From a virus, in IMG/VR virus record IMGVR_UViG_3300031857_000303, positions 1 through 49,805 of that record: a DNA stretch of 49,805 bases. The stretch is one strand, 5' to 3'. Position numbers and translations under genes: made by a program. The notes under the pieces are model-generated. The model was not told the DNA's origin, did not search any database, and saw nothing but the letters and a program-made list of their open reading frames with translations. Below, piece by piece: positions 13,048 to 20,928 of this stretch. Within the stretch, counting starts at the first letter, position 1. Every line of letters starts with the position of its first letter.

Positions 13048-13397
13048 ACAAATTCCTGCCAATCTTTCTCCACCATCGCCCGATATTCCTCTTCCGTCAA
13101 GGGGAAACTGCTAATCATTGCTTCTGGTTCGGCGCGAACGATGAATTGGCCTACTGGCAAGCGTGAAATACACGAAAGATTTTCGCCGTCTCCAATGAAT
13201 GAGTGAAAGTAGCCGCCATTTTGGCCGTTTGGTTCCTTTTTCTTCTTTAAAAAGGACAGGCGGGCGTCAATTTGGGCCATAATTTGGCCTTTTTCTTTGC
13301 GCGGAATGTCGGTGTCGGCGGTTAGTTCGTTCTTTGCTTGAATGAGTTGTTCACGAGACAGGGTTTCGATTTCGTCTAGTAGGTCGTAGAGATTCAT
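13044..13397 (-). CDS. hypothetical protein, 117 aa
   Basis: ATGA overlap with 13394..13897. N-terminal two-thirds form a coiled-coil-like helix (LLDEIETLSREQLIQAKNEL, ... IMAQIDARLSFLKKKK); C-terminal part acidic with SFPLTEEEYRAMVEKD. Unknown. Confidence 0.8.
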   Translation of the reverse strand: MNLYDLLDEIETLSREQLIQAKNELTADTDIPRKEKGQIMAQIDARLSFLKKKKEPNGQNGGYFHSFIGDGENLSCISRLPVGQFIVRAEPEAMISSFPLTEEEYRAMVEKDWQEFV

Positions 13398-13897
13398 GGG
13401 TTTGTCGGATAATAAATTGCCTCAATTGTTGGACAAGAGTAGCCATTGCTCACATTGAAGTGGTGGACCGCCCGTGCGGCAAAGATTTTCTTATCCTCAA
13501 GGTTAAGGGCAACTGCCGCAAAATGCAAGAACTCTTCTTCGGAAAGTTTCGGCAAAGCCTGCGCCCATCCTTGACAACCAGTGCCAGCTATTTTGTTTGC
13601 GGCCTCGTATCGGGCATAATCCCATTGGCTGATTCGGTCAGAATAAGCGCAAGCGATTTTTGTGTTGTCTGGAATTTCGGCCTCGTAGCTTTTGTCGCTG
13701 AAAGCGAATTGTTCGCCAATTCCCTCATCGCGCCCTAAAATATTAAAGTAACTTGAATAAAAGCTTGTTTTATAAGTTTGTTTCTCTGAATTTTTCGGCC
13801 AATTTTTACTTTCGCAAATCAAAGCGCCTTGGCTATCTTTGTTGAGATAGTGGTTGTTCCATGTCTGAGGGCGGGCGGTTAGAATTGTTGTTTTCAT
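13394..13897 (-). CDS. hypothetical protein, 167 aa
   Basis: Starts 1 nt after the stop of 13899..14465. Aromatic and Ser-rich, with a helical AALPKLSEEEFLHFAAVALNL-type middle. Unknown. Confidence 0.8.
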   Translation of the reverse strand: MKTTILTARPQTWNNHYLNKDSQGALICESKNWPKNSEKQTYKTSFYSSYFNILGRDEGIGEQFAFSDKSYEAEIPDNTKIACAYSDRISQWDYARYEAANKIAGTGCQGWAQALPKLSEEEFLHFAAVALNLEDKKIFAARAVHHFNVSNGYSCPTIEAIYYPTNP

Positions 13898-13898
13898 T

Positions 13899-14465
13899 TT
13901 ACCAATAGTATTCGCAGTTTTCGCTAACGTACCAGTCTTTACTGTCTTTTGAATCCAAGGCGTAACCGTAACCGTATTCTTCGCCTGTTTCCTTGAATGA
14001 ACACTCTCCGCTCCACGTAATCAAGGTAAAACCTTTGACGCAGGAACTTTTTGTCACTTGACGACATTCGACATCTTTAATCTTGGCTTGTGGAAAAGTG
14101 CGCCGCAATTCTTTAATCATCTTCTGATAGTAAGGGATCGTCTGAGGACAATATCCCACCAAAAGGTGCACATTAACAAACTGCGGCCCGAGATATGGGC
14201 GAACACTATCCCTAAGCAGTTTTTCAGACTCTCTCCTAAGAGATTCAGCCTCTTCTACAATTGCGCACCATTCTGGACTCATTGGCACATCTTTTTTATC
14301 GCGGCGAGCATCGCCGTAAAGTTTTTCAACCCTTTTAAGAAGTTTGTCGCTTTTTTCTTTCGCGGCGCGAAATGTTGTGGTTAGTTCTTGGCCGTCTTTT
14401 AGCATTTTAACTGCTTTGTCAACAAGATAATCCAATCGGCGGTAAATGTATTTGCGGTAGTTCAT
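13899..14465 (-). CDS. hypothetical protein, 188 aa
   Basis: First gene of the operon. Basic helical N-terminal half (ATTFRAAKEKSDKLLKRVEKLYG), then a beta-rich half with VHLLVGYCPQT and a C-terminal GEEYGYGYALDSKD. Six Cys. Unknown. Confidence 0.8.
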   Translation of the reverse strand: MNYRKYIYRRLDYLVDKAVKMLKDGQELTTTFRAAKEKSDKLLKRVEKLYGDARRDKKDVPMSPEWCAIVEEAESLRRESEKLLRDSVRPYLGPQFVNVHLLVGYCPQTIPYYQKMIKELRRTFPQAKIKDVECRQVTKSSCVKGFTLITWSGECSFKETGEEYGYGYALDSKDSKDWYVSENCEYYW

Positions 14466-14470
14466 TGGTT

Positions 14471-14499
14471 ATATTATCGCATTATTATCGGTTTGTCAA
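14471..14499 (-). promoter_or_regulatory. promoter of operon 14465 to 12970
   Basis: TTGACA, 17-bp spacer, TAATAT, 5 nt to ATG. Confidence 0.85.
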
Positions 14500-14721
14500 C
14501 CCCGCAATTTCCCATACGTTAATTTCTTGGATCAATTCGGCGTGTTGTTTGTGCCAAGCCGCATCTTGGCCTAGTGCATAAAAGTATTCGCCGCAATGGG
14601 TGAATTGAATCACGGTAGGGCGACATTCGTACCATGCAACCCAAAAGCTGTTTGGTTGAGGATTGGGCGGAATGGTTGGTTCGTCAGTTTCAAGAGTTTG
14701 GTTTTTAACGAGAAGTTTCAT
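14485..14721 (-). CDS. hypothetical protein, 78 aa
   Basis: Start at 14721, 2 nt after the stop of 14724..15056; an in-frame ATG 6 codons upstream lies inside that gene. Pro/Asn-rich N-terminus, Trp/His-rich middle (FWVAWYECRPTVIQFTHCGE). Unknown. Confidence 0.75.
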   Translation of the reverse strand: MKLLVKNQTLETDEPTIPPNPQPNSFWVAWYECRPTVIQFTHCGEYFYALGQDAAWHKQHAELIQEINVWEIAGLTNR

Positions 14722-14723
14722 GT

Positions 14724-15056
14724 TTAATCCCAATTCCAAGGGTTTTCTTCCTTAATTTTAGCAGTTGGCCCGAATTCGTCAAGCTTTTCCTCGTCTTTGG
14801 ACGCGAGAAGATTGCGTTCGGCGCTACGGTTCTTCTTTTTGTCGAATTTTTTGGTCAATTTTTTCGCGGCAGTATTTTGGTTGTTCTCGGAAGAAAGGCA
14901 CTTGGCAAATTTAACGAGTTCGCGGGCCGAATAATCGACACTCGCCCAAGGGTAATCGCTTTGGCCGATCTTGCGAATGTTGTAGCGGTTTGGAAAGATT
15001 GGCTCCACAAACCAGCCAATGCTTTTAAGATGTTTGATAGCGTCTTGCGTGTTCAT
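14724..15056 (-). CDS. hypothetical protein, 110 aa
   Basis: First half folded (DAIKHLKSIGWFVEPIFPNRY), second half Lys/Asn-rich and likely disordered, ending ENPWNWD. Own promoter; leads a two-gene unit. Confidence 0.8.
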   Translation of the reverse strand: MNTQDAIKHLKSIGWFVEPIFPNRYNIRKIGQSDYPWASVDYSARELVKFAKCLSSENNQNTAAKKLTKKFDKKKNRSAERNLLASKDEEKLDEFGPTAKIKEENPWNWD

Positions 15057-15061
15057 GGGTT

Positions 15062-15090
15062 AAATTAACGCATTAATTTAGCAGAGTCAA
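15062..15090 (-). promoter_or_regulatory. promoter of gene 14724..15056
   Basis: TTGACT, 17-bp spacer, TAATTT, 5 nt to ATG. Confidence 0.8.
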
Positions 15091-15449
15091 CTGTTTCTGT
15101 AAAATTCGTCTCTTACATGGTGGCCGAATTCGTCAAACCCGTCAAAACTAAACGTCGCGCTTTTGTCGGCCCCTTCTTTTGTGCGCAAAAGCAAGAGGGC
15201 TTGGTGAAGTCTATTTTTCTTTCGGCGCGAAAGGTCGAGCGTGAAGTGAATCGGACACTGACTTTCTTTGTTGAAAGCGGAGAGGTTGTCCACGCTAATG
15301 CAGTGAGTCAAATAATTTTCGCTGAAATTAACGCGAAAAGTCAACTGGTCATCATTGATTGTGGCCCAAGATTCGCCGCGAGCTTTAACAATGCCGTCGA
15401 TAGCGTAGTCTCGGAGAACGGCGGAAACTATTTCGTCTAGTGAGTTCAT
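15087..15449 (-). CDS. hypothetical protein, 120 aa
   Basis: Alpha/beta protein (DQLTFRVNFSENYLTHCISV), basic middle, C-terminus FSFDGFDEFGHHVRDEFYR. Unknown. Confidence 0.8.
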   Translation of the reverse strand: MNSLDEIVSAVLRDYAIDGIVKARGESWATINDDQLTFRVNFSENYLTHCISVDNLSAFNKESQCPIHFTLDLSRRKKNRLHQALLLLRTKEGADKSATFSFDGFDEFGHHVRDEFYRNS

Positions 15450-15455
15450 GGGTTG

Positions 15456-15484
15456 AATCTAACCCTCCAACTAACAAACGTCAA
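15456..15484 (-). promoter_or_regulatory. promoter of gene 15087..15449
   Basis: TTGACG, 17-bp spacer, TAGATT, CAACCC, ATG; -35 at the end of gene 15471..15950. Confidence 0.8.
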
Positions 15485-15950
15485 CCACATTCTCCAATTT
15501 CACCATCACAAACGGCGATTGGTTTTTGTCGGCGAGTTCGGGGCGAGTTTTCTTTGGCTCTAATTCACTAGACAAGACCATGTTTTGTATCTGTTCTTCG
15601 GAGACTTGTTTTCCATCCAAAAAGAATAGGCTTTTAGGCTTGTTGCCTGCAACATTTACGCCAAAGCAGGTATTTCCGCCGAAACTTTCGTAGAACTTTA
15701 GACCGTCTTTGTAAAAGCATCGCTTGAATCCTTTTGGAAGATGGGGGGATTCCCGTTCGCCCGATTGAATTCCAGCTTTGACGTTAGCTGTGTTAGCATA
15801 CTCAACACCAAACAATCCTTGAATTTGAGACTGTTTCTCAATATGAACGGAGAAGCCTTTCTTGAGCTTAACGGGGCGGCGCGTTGTAATTGAGAAAATG
15901 CTGCCTTTTGGGCGAGAGGAAAGTTTGGCGGTTAGTTGGTCAATTTTCAT
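15471..15950 (-). CDS. hypothetical protein, 159 aa
   Basis: Last gene of the operon from 17659, 2 nt after 15953..16327. Beta-rich and basic, with GLFGVEYANTANVKAG and a middle KFYESFGGNTCFGVNVAGN. Unknown. Confidence 0.8.
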   Translation of the reverse strand: MKIDQLTAKLSSRPKGSIFSITTRRPVKLKKGFSVHIEKQSQIQGLFGVEYANTANVKAGIQSGERESPHLPKGFKRCFYKDGLKFYESFGGNTCFGVNVAGNKPKSLFFLDGKQVSEEQIQNMVLSSELEPKKTRPELADKNQSPFVMVKLENVVDVC

Positions 15951-15952
15951 GC

Positions 15953-16327
15953 TTACAAACTACCACACGATCCATACTCTAGTAAGTTCAAAATGTCGCC
16001 AACCGCTTCTTTTTCGCCGTCCATTTGACTGCGGCGGAAATCGTTTTCGCGGCCCGAATAAGTGTCTTGCGAATAACTTGCAAGTCGTCGCGCCCAATAA
16101 AAGATTAGACTTTCTTTGGAGATTTCTGGGTGAGCGTTTTGGCAAGCGTCAAAAATGCTTTTGGCCGCTTGGAATTTCCCCGCCAAGTTCACAAAGTATG
16201 GCAACCGATCATATCGCTCAGCCTCAATGTTCTTGAGAATTGGCTTTTTGCAATCGGCGATTTTACCGTCAAGATTGGCCGAAAGTTGTGCGGTCTGGGT
16301 TTTAAATTTTGTCAGGTCGAAGGTCAT
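15953..16327 (-). CDS. hypothetical protein, 124 aa
   Basis: All-helical; ATGA overlap with 16324..16455. Contains YWARRLASYSQDTYSGREND. Unknown. Confidence 0.8.
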   Translation of the reverse strand: MTFDLTKFKTQTAQLSANLDGKIADCKKPILKNIEAERYDRLPYFVNLAGKFQAAKSIFDACQNAHPEISKESLIFYWARRLASYSQDTYSGRENDFRRSQMDGEKEAVGDILNLLEYGSCGSL

Positions 16328-16455
16328 GGTTTAAGGCGCGTTGGTAGTTCTACTCCGTGTTTCAGATAGTGCCAAATCATTGTTTGCGGGGTGCCGCGTT
16401 CATGGTTTGTTCCCAATGGCAGTTCGGGATGGTGTTTTGGCCGTTTAATCTTCAT
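16324..16455 (-). CDS. hypothetical protein, 43 aa
   Basis: MKIKRPKHHPELPLGTNHER then TPQTMIWHYLKHGVELPTRL. The ATG lies in the last codons of 16445..16675 and the stop forms ATGA with the next gene. Basic; possibly a minimal winged-helix fragment, unproven. Confidence 0.7.
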   Translation of the reverse strand: MKIKRPKHHPELPLGTNHERGTPQTMIWHYLKHGVELPTRLKP

Positions 16456-16675
16456 ATCCAGACTCTAGCCTCTGAATTCTACTTTGCAAGAAATATTTTT
16501 GCACAACGTCTAACGGTTCGCTGCTTGAATACGCGCAAATGCTAATGCCGTTAAATACAAACGACACTTTAACTGGCAACCCATCGCGGGCAACGTGTTT
16601 CTTGGCAAAGGCGATGGCGTCTTTGGTTGTTGACCAAATATCACCTAGACAGAATTCGTAGGTTACTTCGCGCAT
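16445..16675 (-). CDS. hypothetical protein, 76 aa
   Basis: Begins MREVTYEFCLGDIWSTTKDA; two Cys, aromatic, acidic end. Starts 2 nt after 16678..17013. Unknown. Confidence 0.8.
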   Translation of the reverse strand: MREVTYEFCLGDIWSTTKDAIAFAKKHVARDGLPVKVSFVFNGISICAYSSSEPLDVVQKYFLQSRIQRLESGYED

Positions 16676-16677
16676 AG

Positions 16678-17013
16678 TTAAAGCATCGCGTTAAATTCCT
16701 GCATTGTCAATGGGTTATTGTCAATATATTCGCCGTCTTTTGGCGGTTCAATCTTGTATAGGAGAATTGGAGTCATTTCTTTCGCCCGCTCTTGTTCGGC
16801 GGCGGCAATGATTTTTTGCCAAAATGTTTTGCGGCGGTTTCTGTTTAGCGCCTTAATGAGAAGAGCGGTTTCTCTATTATTCGGGCCGAAATAAAAACTC
16901 CGATACTTTCGCGGCTTGCCTTTGTATTTGCCCAAACTGTTATGCCAATCATTGAGATAGATTTCTGCCGCAAGTTGGGCGGTTTTGTCTTTGTAGAGGA
17001 GAAGTTTAGTCAT
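16678..17013 (-). CDS. hypothetical protein, 111 aa
   Basis: Basic helical protein (TAQLAAEIYLNDWHNSLGKY..., NRRKTFWQKIIAAAEQERAK). Three nt after 17017..17223. Unknown. Confidence 0.8.
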   Translation of the reverse strand: MTKLLLYKDKTAQLAAEIYLNDWHNSLGKYKGKPRKYRSFYFGPNNRETALLIKALNRNRRKTFWQKIIAAAEQERAKEMTPILLYKIEPPKDGEYIDNNPLTMQEFNAML

Positions 17014-17016
17014 GGT

Positions 17017-17223
17017 TTAAAGGGGAATACAAAAATATCGCGAAAACTTTTCAGTGTCCTTGCCGTCTTTCCAAACATATTCTAATCCAAGCCCCAGCCC
17101 AAGGATTTCAAACGTAAAAATAACATTGTGACTATCCATTGTTGCGCCGATATACAAAAAGTCAAGGGCACAATTTTTTTGAAGGAATAAGTGGAATCTG
17201 TTTCCTGATAGAAGCGAAATCAT
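17017..17223 (-). CDS. hypothetical protein, 68 aa
   Basis: Beta-rich hydrophobic middle (NVIFTFEILGLGLGLEYVW). ATGA overlap with 17220..17429. Unknown. Confidence 0.75.
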   Translation of the reverse strand: MISLLSGNRFHLFLQKNCALDFLYIGATMDSHNVIFTFEILGLGLGLEYVWKDGKDTEKFSRYFCIPL

Positions 17224-17429
17224 GGGTTCAAATCTTTAAGAGCTTCGGGCGACCAGTTTTCATACTCTGTTTCAATCATCTCAAAGCTCAAGCACTTTCT
17301 AATGTCATCGCCGAAAGTTTCGGCGAACGGCCAATTCTTGCGGCAAAAACTCATTTCGCCAGGATTGTAAACGCAATGCTTACAATCAGAGCAAATATCA
17401 TTGTCGGAAATGGAAAGCTGTCGGTTCAT
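17220..17429 (-). CDS. small Cys-rich protein, probable metal binding, 69 aa
   Basis: Cysteines in CSDCKHCVYNPGEMSFCRKN and a later KCLSFE suggest one zinc or Fe-S site. The layout is typical of short phage 'C-x2-C-x2-C...C' proteins. Second gene of the eight-gene operon; ATGA overlap on both sides. No function assigned. Confidence 0.8.
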   Translation of the reverse strand: MNRQLSISDNDICSDCKHCVYNPGEMSFCRKNWPFAETFGDDIRKCLSFEMIETEYENWSPEALKDLNP

Positions 17430-17659
17430 GGGTTTAGTTTGCGCGCTTTATTCCACTCGTCAAGATTCTTTTCGCAAAGTTCAATCCAGTCAATCATCGC
17501 GTAGTCTCTCATAAGAATGGCCCGTTTCTTTGCTTCAAAGAGAAATTCGGCGTATTGTTTTGGACGGTTTTGGAAATAGAGGTTGATTTTGTAATAGCGC
17601 CAGCCGTTGATTAGGCCAAGATGGCGGATGCAGGATAGGAGGGTTTTGATTCCAGACAT
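17426..17659 (-). CDS. hypothetical protein, 77 aa
   Basis: First gene of an eight-gene operon ending at 15471. Aromatic, basic helices (RYYKINLYFQNRPKQYAEFL). Unknown. Confidence 0.8.
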   Translation of the reverse strand: MSGIKTLLSCIRHLGLINGWRYYKINLYFQNRPKQYAEFLFEAKKRAILMRDYAMIDWIELCEKNLDEWNKARKLNP

Positions 17660-17665
17660 GGCTAT

Positions 17666-17693
17666 ATTATAGGCTATTATTTTGACCTGTCAA
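17666..17693 (-). promoter_or_regulatory. promoter of operon 17659 to 15471
   Basis: TTGACA, 16-bp spacer, TATAAT, 6 nt to ATG; -35 in the last codons of the SprT-like gene. Confidence 0.85.
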
Positions 17694-18235
17694 CTCCAAA
17701 CAAACTCCCCAACGCCAGATTTTTTCTCGACTGAAACAGGTTTATTAACTGGAGCTTCGGCACTTGTAACCAATTCCAACTTACCTTTGGCCGATTTGTC
17801 TTTTTTGAGCCAGATTTCGTGAACGCGGTTTGCCCATTTTGGGCGGCGAAAGTATTTGCCTTGAATTTCGCCCGTTTCTTTGTGGCGCAAGAAGTACTTG
17901 TGTTTGGCGGTATTGTTAACCTTGGATGAGTCATAACAACGCTCTGTACTTGCTCCAATTTCCACGCATACGGATTTCCATAGCGCCCCATGTCCGTGGC
18001 CCTTTCGGCCATATTTTTTTACCGCCAAAGCGTGGGCGAGTTCGTGCTTTATCGTACTTTCGACTTCCTCAACTGGATTGTCAAGCGTTAGCCTCCGCGA
18101 AAGAAAAATCATCTTCTTTCTGTAGTGACAAAGGCCGAAACGCCTAACCGATTTATCAAAGGCAAACTTCCAATCATTCAACCCATGTTCACGCATGAGA
18201 TTGAGGGCTAACTTGTGAGCGTCTAGTAGGTTCAT
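17690..18235 (-). CDS. SprT-like zinc metalloprotease, 181 aa
   Basis: SprT/Spartan family: the KHELAHA motif at residues 63-69 (HExxH, zinc ligands H64 and H68, catalytic E65) is preceded by LSRRLTLDNPVEEVESTI and followed by a GHGHGALWK segment that would give the third His. In relatives these proteases cut DNA-crosslinked proteins; whether the phage enzyme does so is inferred. A basic C-terminal tail lacks the usual zinc ribbon cysteines. Starts 1 nt after 18237..18434 and shares the RuvB-like gene's operon. Confidence 0.85.
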   Translation of the reverse strand: MNLLDAHKLALNLMREHGLNDWKFAFDKSVRRFGLCHYRKKMIFLSRRLTLDNPVEEVESTIKHELAHALAVKKYGRKGHGHGALWKSVCVEIGASTERCYDSSKVNNTAKHKYFLRHKETGEIQGKYFRRPKWANRVHEIWLKKDKSAKGKLELVTSAEAPVNKPVSVEKKSGVGEFVWS

Positions 18236-18236
18236 A

Positions 18237-18434
18237 TTACTTCATAGTCCCATATTTAAGGTAATGCAAGTCCCATTTTTTATCGGGCTTGGCGATCATC
18301 TTGTTTTCGGTTGATGAATATTGGAGCCAGTTTAATTCTTCTGCTCTTCTGTCAAGGGTAATTGGCATTAAAAACTGCTCATATAAAATAACGCCAATTA
18401 AAACACCGACATAAATATTAATCAATGTTTTCAT
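18237..18434 (-). CDS. small single-span membrane protein, 65 aa
   Basis: N-terminal hydrophobic segment (IYVGVLIGVILYEQFLMPI, residues 7-25), then a charged cytosolic or periplasmic tail. ATGA overlap with the RuvB-like gene, 1 nt before SprT. Role unknown. Confidence 0.75.
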   Translation of the reverse strand: MKTLINIYVGVLIGVILYEQFLMPITLDRRAEELNWLQYSSTENKMIAKPDKKWDLHYLKYGTMK

Positions 18435-19366
18435 TTGCCGATCATCTTGATTACTTCTTTGCCTTTTGTGGTTAGCTCGCGCTTTCCATTAAGGCGGAGA
18501 AACCCCTTCTTCAACAAATGATGTTCATGATCTTGGCGCAAAGCTGTTGCTGGAATGCTCAAGCAAGCAGAGATTTCTGTCAAAGTCATTGGCCCGCGTT
18601 CGTCAAGCAATTTAAGAACGCTAATCTCGGTATTGTCCAACCCGTGAACCTTAATATCGACAAGGCCGCTCAAGTTAACGAAATCCGCCGAATCAAAGGA
18701 TTTTCGCTTTTTAATGGCGCAAAAGTTTTCAACCTTGCGGGCAATTTGTTCAGCGGCGCGAGGATTTGGCTTGATACTACCAACCAGTTCTTCCAAGACG
18801 TTATCCTCGAATTCAATATCGGGCACGTTTAAGCGAACAATTTCCATGAGTTCTGTTGTTGAATAGGGCGCAAGAGCAATGATTTCCATACGACTCTTCA
18901 ATGGTTTGCCCAACTTGTTAGGATCAGTGGTCGCAAAGTTCATTGACAACTTGCAAAAGTCAAACTCATAGTCTGTGCCGTCGTGATTAACGCGGCGAAC
19001 GTGAGACTTTTCTGTATTAAGCAAGGTCAAAAACCACGTTTGAACGCTGCGGGGAAGTTCGTGCGCCTCATCAAAAAGAATGCAAACATTTTCCCTATCA
19101 AGGATATGCGGCATGTAAACATTATCAATAAACCACTGAACGCTTTTAACGTTCGCAGAGTTAATTTCAATGTATTTGCCCTTTGTACCTGATTGAGTAA
19201 TTTCTTTTGCAAAGGAGCGGATAAATGCAGTTTTGCCGTTACCGAACGCAGCGGTAAACAGAATATGTGGCAACGGCTTTCCAGCCTCTCTTGTTTCAAG
19301 ATGAAATTGAAGAAGCGATTTCACGGCTGATTGGCCGATTAGATTAGCGAATGGTGTCTTAGTCAT
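18431..19366 (-). CDS. RuvB-like AAA+ ATPase, 311 aa
   Basis: RuvB architecture: an N-terminal 'F-x-x-LIGQ-x-x-V' entry, Walker A FGNGKTA (41-47; cellular RuvB has GPPGLGKTT), Walker B CILFDEAH (95-102), sensor 1 NFATTD (143-148), an arginine in NPRAAEQIARK near 205, and a C-terminal winged helix (about 250-311) ending LLKKGFLRLNG. RuvB drives Holliday-junction branch migration; this one probably serves recombination or replication of phage DNA. Leads an operon with a membrane protein and the SprT-like protease. Confidence 0.85.
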   Translation of the reverse strand: MTKTPFANLIGQSAVKSLLQFHLETREAGKPLPHILFTAAFGNGKTAFIRSFAKEITQSGTKGKYIEINSANVKSVQWFIDNVYMPHILDRENVCILFDEAHELPRSVQTWFLTLLNTEKSHVRRVNHDGTDYEFDFCKLSMNFATTDPNKLGKPLKSRMEIIALAPYSTTELMEIVRLNVPDIEFEDNVLEELVGSIKPNPRAAEQIARKVENFCAIKKRKSFDSADFVNLSGLVDIKVHGLDNTEISVLKLLDERGPMTLTEISACLSIPATALRQDHEHHLLKKGFLRLNGKRELTTKGKEVIKMIGK

Positions 19367-19372
19367 GTGATT

Positions 19373-19400
19373 ATTATACGGTGATTATTCTGGTTGGCAA
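19373..19400 (-). promoter_or_regulatory. promoter of the RuvB-like operon
   Basis: TTGCCA, 16-bp spacer, TATAAT, 6 nt to ATG. Confidence 0.8.
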
Positions 19401-19570
19401 GAGCATTCTGTTAAAAGTTCATCGTGAATTGCTTTTCCAGCAACGGTTTCGGCCTGCTCATGTTCGCAGTATTCGCATTTGCGAATTTTACCGAAGCGAG
19501 GAGTGCTAGAAATACATATAATCGTGTGCTCCCATTCAAGCATTTTATGGGACGGGTGAGGTTCCTTCAT
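19385..19570 (-). CDS. small zinc-ribbon-like protein, 61 aa
   Basis: Start at 19570, 1 nt after the stop of 19572..19778. Contains CEYCEHEQ and a terminal TECSC, two Cys pairs that could hold one metal ion. Resembles phage 'RKCEYCEHEQ' proteins I recall. Function unknown. Confidence 0.8.
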   Translation of the reverse strand: MKEPHPSHKMLEWEHTIICISSTPRFGKIRKCEYCEHEQAETVAGKAIHDELLTECSCQPE

Positions 19571-19571
19571 A

Positions 19572-19778
19572 TTAATCAAATTTGAAAACTTCAACTGGCG
19601 TTTCTGGTTCTTTTTCAACTTTCGGCGTAATTATTTGAAACGTTTGGGCGAAATTCTTTGCCGCACGTTTTTGAAGTTCAACTCGCGATGCCAAAAATGG
19701 CTCGTCGTCGGAAAATCCGAGTGCGCGGAGTTGATTGATTGTCATAGTGACAAAGGATGTGGAGCCGTGTGTTCTCAT
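19572..19778 (-). CDS. hypothetical protein, 68 aa
   Basis: Basic helical middle (SRVELQKRAAKNFAQTFQ), acidic end. The first ATG is 9 nt from the -10; an internal ATG at codon 12 is possible. Unknown. Confidence 0.75.
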   Translation of the reverse strand: MRTHGSTSFVTMTINQLRALGFSDDEPFLASRVELQKRAAKNFAQTFQIITPKVEKEPETPVEVFKFD

Positions 19779-19787
19779 ATTTTTGTT

Positions 19788-19815
19788 ATATTAGGTTAAA
19801 TTGGCCGATTGTCAA
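19788..19815 (-). promoter_or_regulatory. promoter of gene 19572..19778
   Basis: TTGACA, 16-bp spacer, TAATAT, 9 nt to ATG. Confidence 0.8.
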
Positions 19816-20184
19816 TCAATAATCTTCGGGCCATTCAATATTTTCACCAATGATTTCCTCAACTTTTTGGCGCAAAGTCCACTTCATGCTGTCAAGCACA
19901 TCAACAACTTGTTTGATTCCCTCGCCAGAAAGAATGTTTGCAAGCCTATTTCCAACAAGCCTGTCAACTTCTTCTTTGCGGATTTTCATCATGTCGGCCA
20001 TTGCCTTTTCCCAAGAAACAGATTTGCCGTTTACAAGAAGCTCAACTTCAACATGCCTGTTAAGCGCTCCATTCGGGAGATTGCCAACATAATAATCAAT
20101 TTCCTTATGACCCTTTTGGCAAAGGATATTCATCAAGGCAATAGACGCGGTTGTTTCGGCGACAAGATCGTGTTTTTCTTTCAT
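19816..20184 (-). CDS. hypothetical protein, 122 aa
   Basis: Start at 20184 (MKEKHDLVAETTASIAL), 5 nt after TATATT; the frame continues 27 codons upstream through the promoter into the neighbour. Helical, with EVELLVNGKSVSWEKAMADM in the middle. Unknown. Confidence 0.75.
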   Translation of the reverse strand: MKEKHDLVAETTASIALMNILCQKGHKEIDYYVGNLPNGALNRHVEVELLVNGKSVSWEKAMADMMKIRKEEVDRLVGNRLANILSGEGIKQVVDVLDSMKWTLRQKVEEIIGENIEWPEDY

Positions 20185-20189
20185 GCTGT

Positions 20190-20217
20190 AATATAACCAC
20201 TCACTTGCCCTTGTCCA
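20190..20217 (-). promoter_or_regulatory. promoter of gene 19816..20184
   Basis: TGGACA, 16-bp spacer, TATATT, 5 nt to ATG. Confidence 0.65.
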
Positions 20218-20644
20218 GTCGTTTATACGCCAATATTTTGCGGCGATTTGCATCGTGCCATTCAACGGGTTCGCCAGTCAAGCTATTGTTGTAAAATGCG
20301 TCGAAGATTTGGCCGTTTTTGATTACTTGCAAGTGTTCTGTTGTGAAAACGAGGTAAGTTCCGCGTTTGAACTTCTGGAAATTCTTGAGAACAGGCCGCT
20401 TTTTGGGCCAAACGGTTTTTCTCTTCTTACCAAAACCTTTTGTCAAGGCGAGAGCTTCATCCCATGTCATATACTTACGCCAATAATAGATTTTACGAGC
20501 GGGCCAGCCCTTTTTCTCGCGCAATTTTTTGAGTCGGCGCTGAACCGTATAAACTGGCTCGCCCGTGATAAGGGAAACCGCCACTGTTCCGCAAGAAATG
20601 TCGCACTCGGGATAGTCGGCGCGATTAAAGGTTTTAAGTTTCAT
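20201..20644 (-). CDS. putative C39-like cysteine-peptidase-fold protein, 147 aa
   Basis: A Cys near the N-terminus (CDISCGTVAVSLITGEPV) and a later RGTYLVFTTEHLQVIKNGQI with a His before a beta strand and D/N residues give the Cys-His order of the C39/papain fold. Similar phage proteins (CGTVA...TG...GTYLV...H...V-x-x-G-x-x-x-D) are common. Catalysis is unproven. Start at 20644 forms ATGA with the upstream stop; a longer frame has no support. Confidence 0.7.
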   Translation of the reverse strand: MKLKTFNRADYPECDISCGTVAVSLITGEPVYTVQRRLKKLREKKGWPARKIYYWRKYMTWDEALALTKGFGKKRKTVWPKKRPVLKNFQKFKRGTYLVFTTEHLQVIKNGQIFDAFYNNSLTGEPVEWHDANRRKILAYKRLDKGK

Positions 20645-20928
20645 AGACCTTGGCCGTTCGCCCATGAAGCGGGAATATCTTCTCGGGGAATTCCGTTGTC
20701 GAGTAAATGCGCCGCTAACCAATGACGCATAAATGCATAAAGATATTCTCGACCTTTGTTTCCAAGAATTTTGCGGCGAAAGCTTTTGTTTTTCTCGAAA
20801 CAATTTTCAGCGCGAGTGAGAATATAACTTTCCGCCGAATCATTATCGAAAGTGGCGAAAGTTCGCGCTTCACTAATAACAATGTCGGCAACAATACAAG
20901 GAACAATGGGCGTCTCGTCTGAAATCAT
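20641..20928 (-). CDS. hypothetical protein, 95 aa
   Basis: Helical; ends PREDIPASWANGQGL, overlapping the next start. Weak promoter: TTGACT (20957-20962), 17-bp spacer, AAAGTT. It directly follows the U-tract of the structured RNA. Unknown. Confidence 0.75.
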   Translation of the reverse strand: MISDETPIVPCIVADIVISEARTFATFDNDSAESYILTRAENCFEKNKSFRRKILGNKGREYLYAFMRHWLAAHLLDNGIPREDIPASWANGQGL

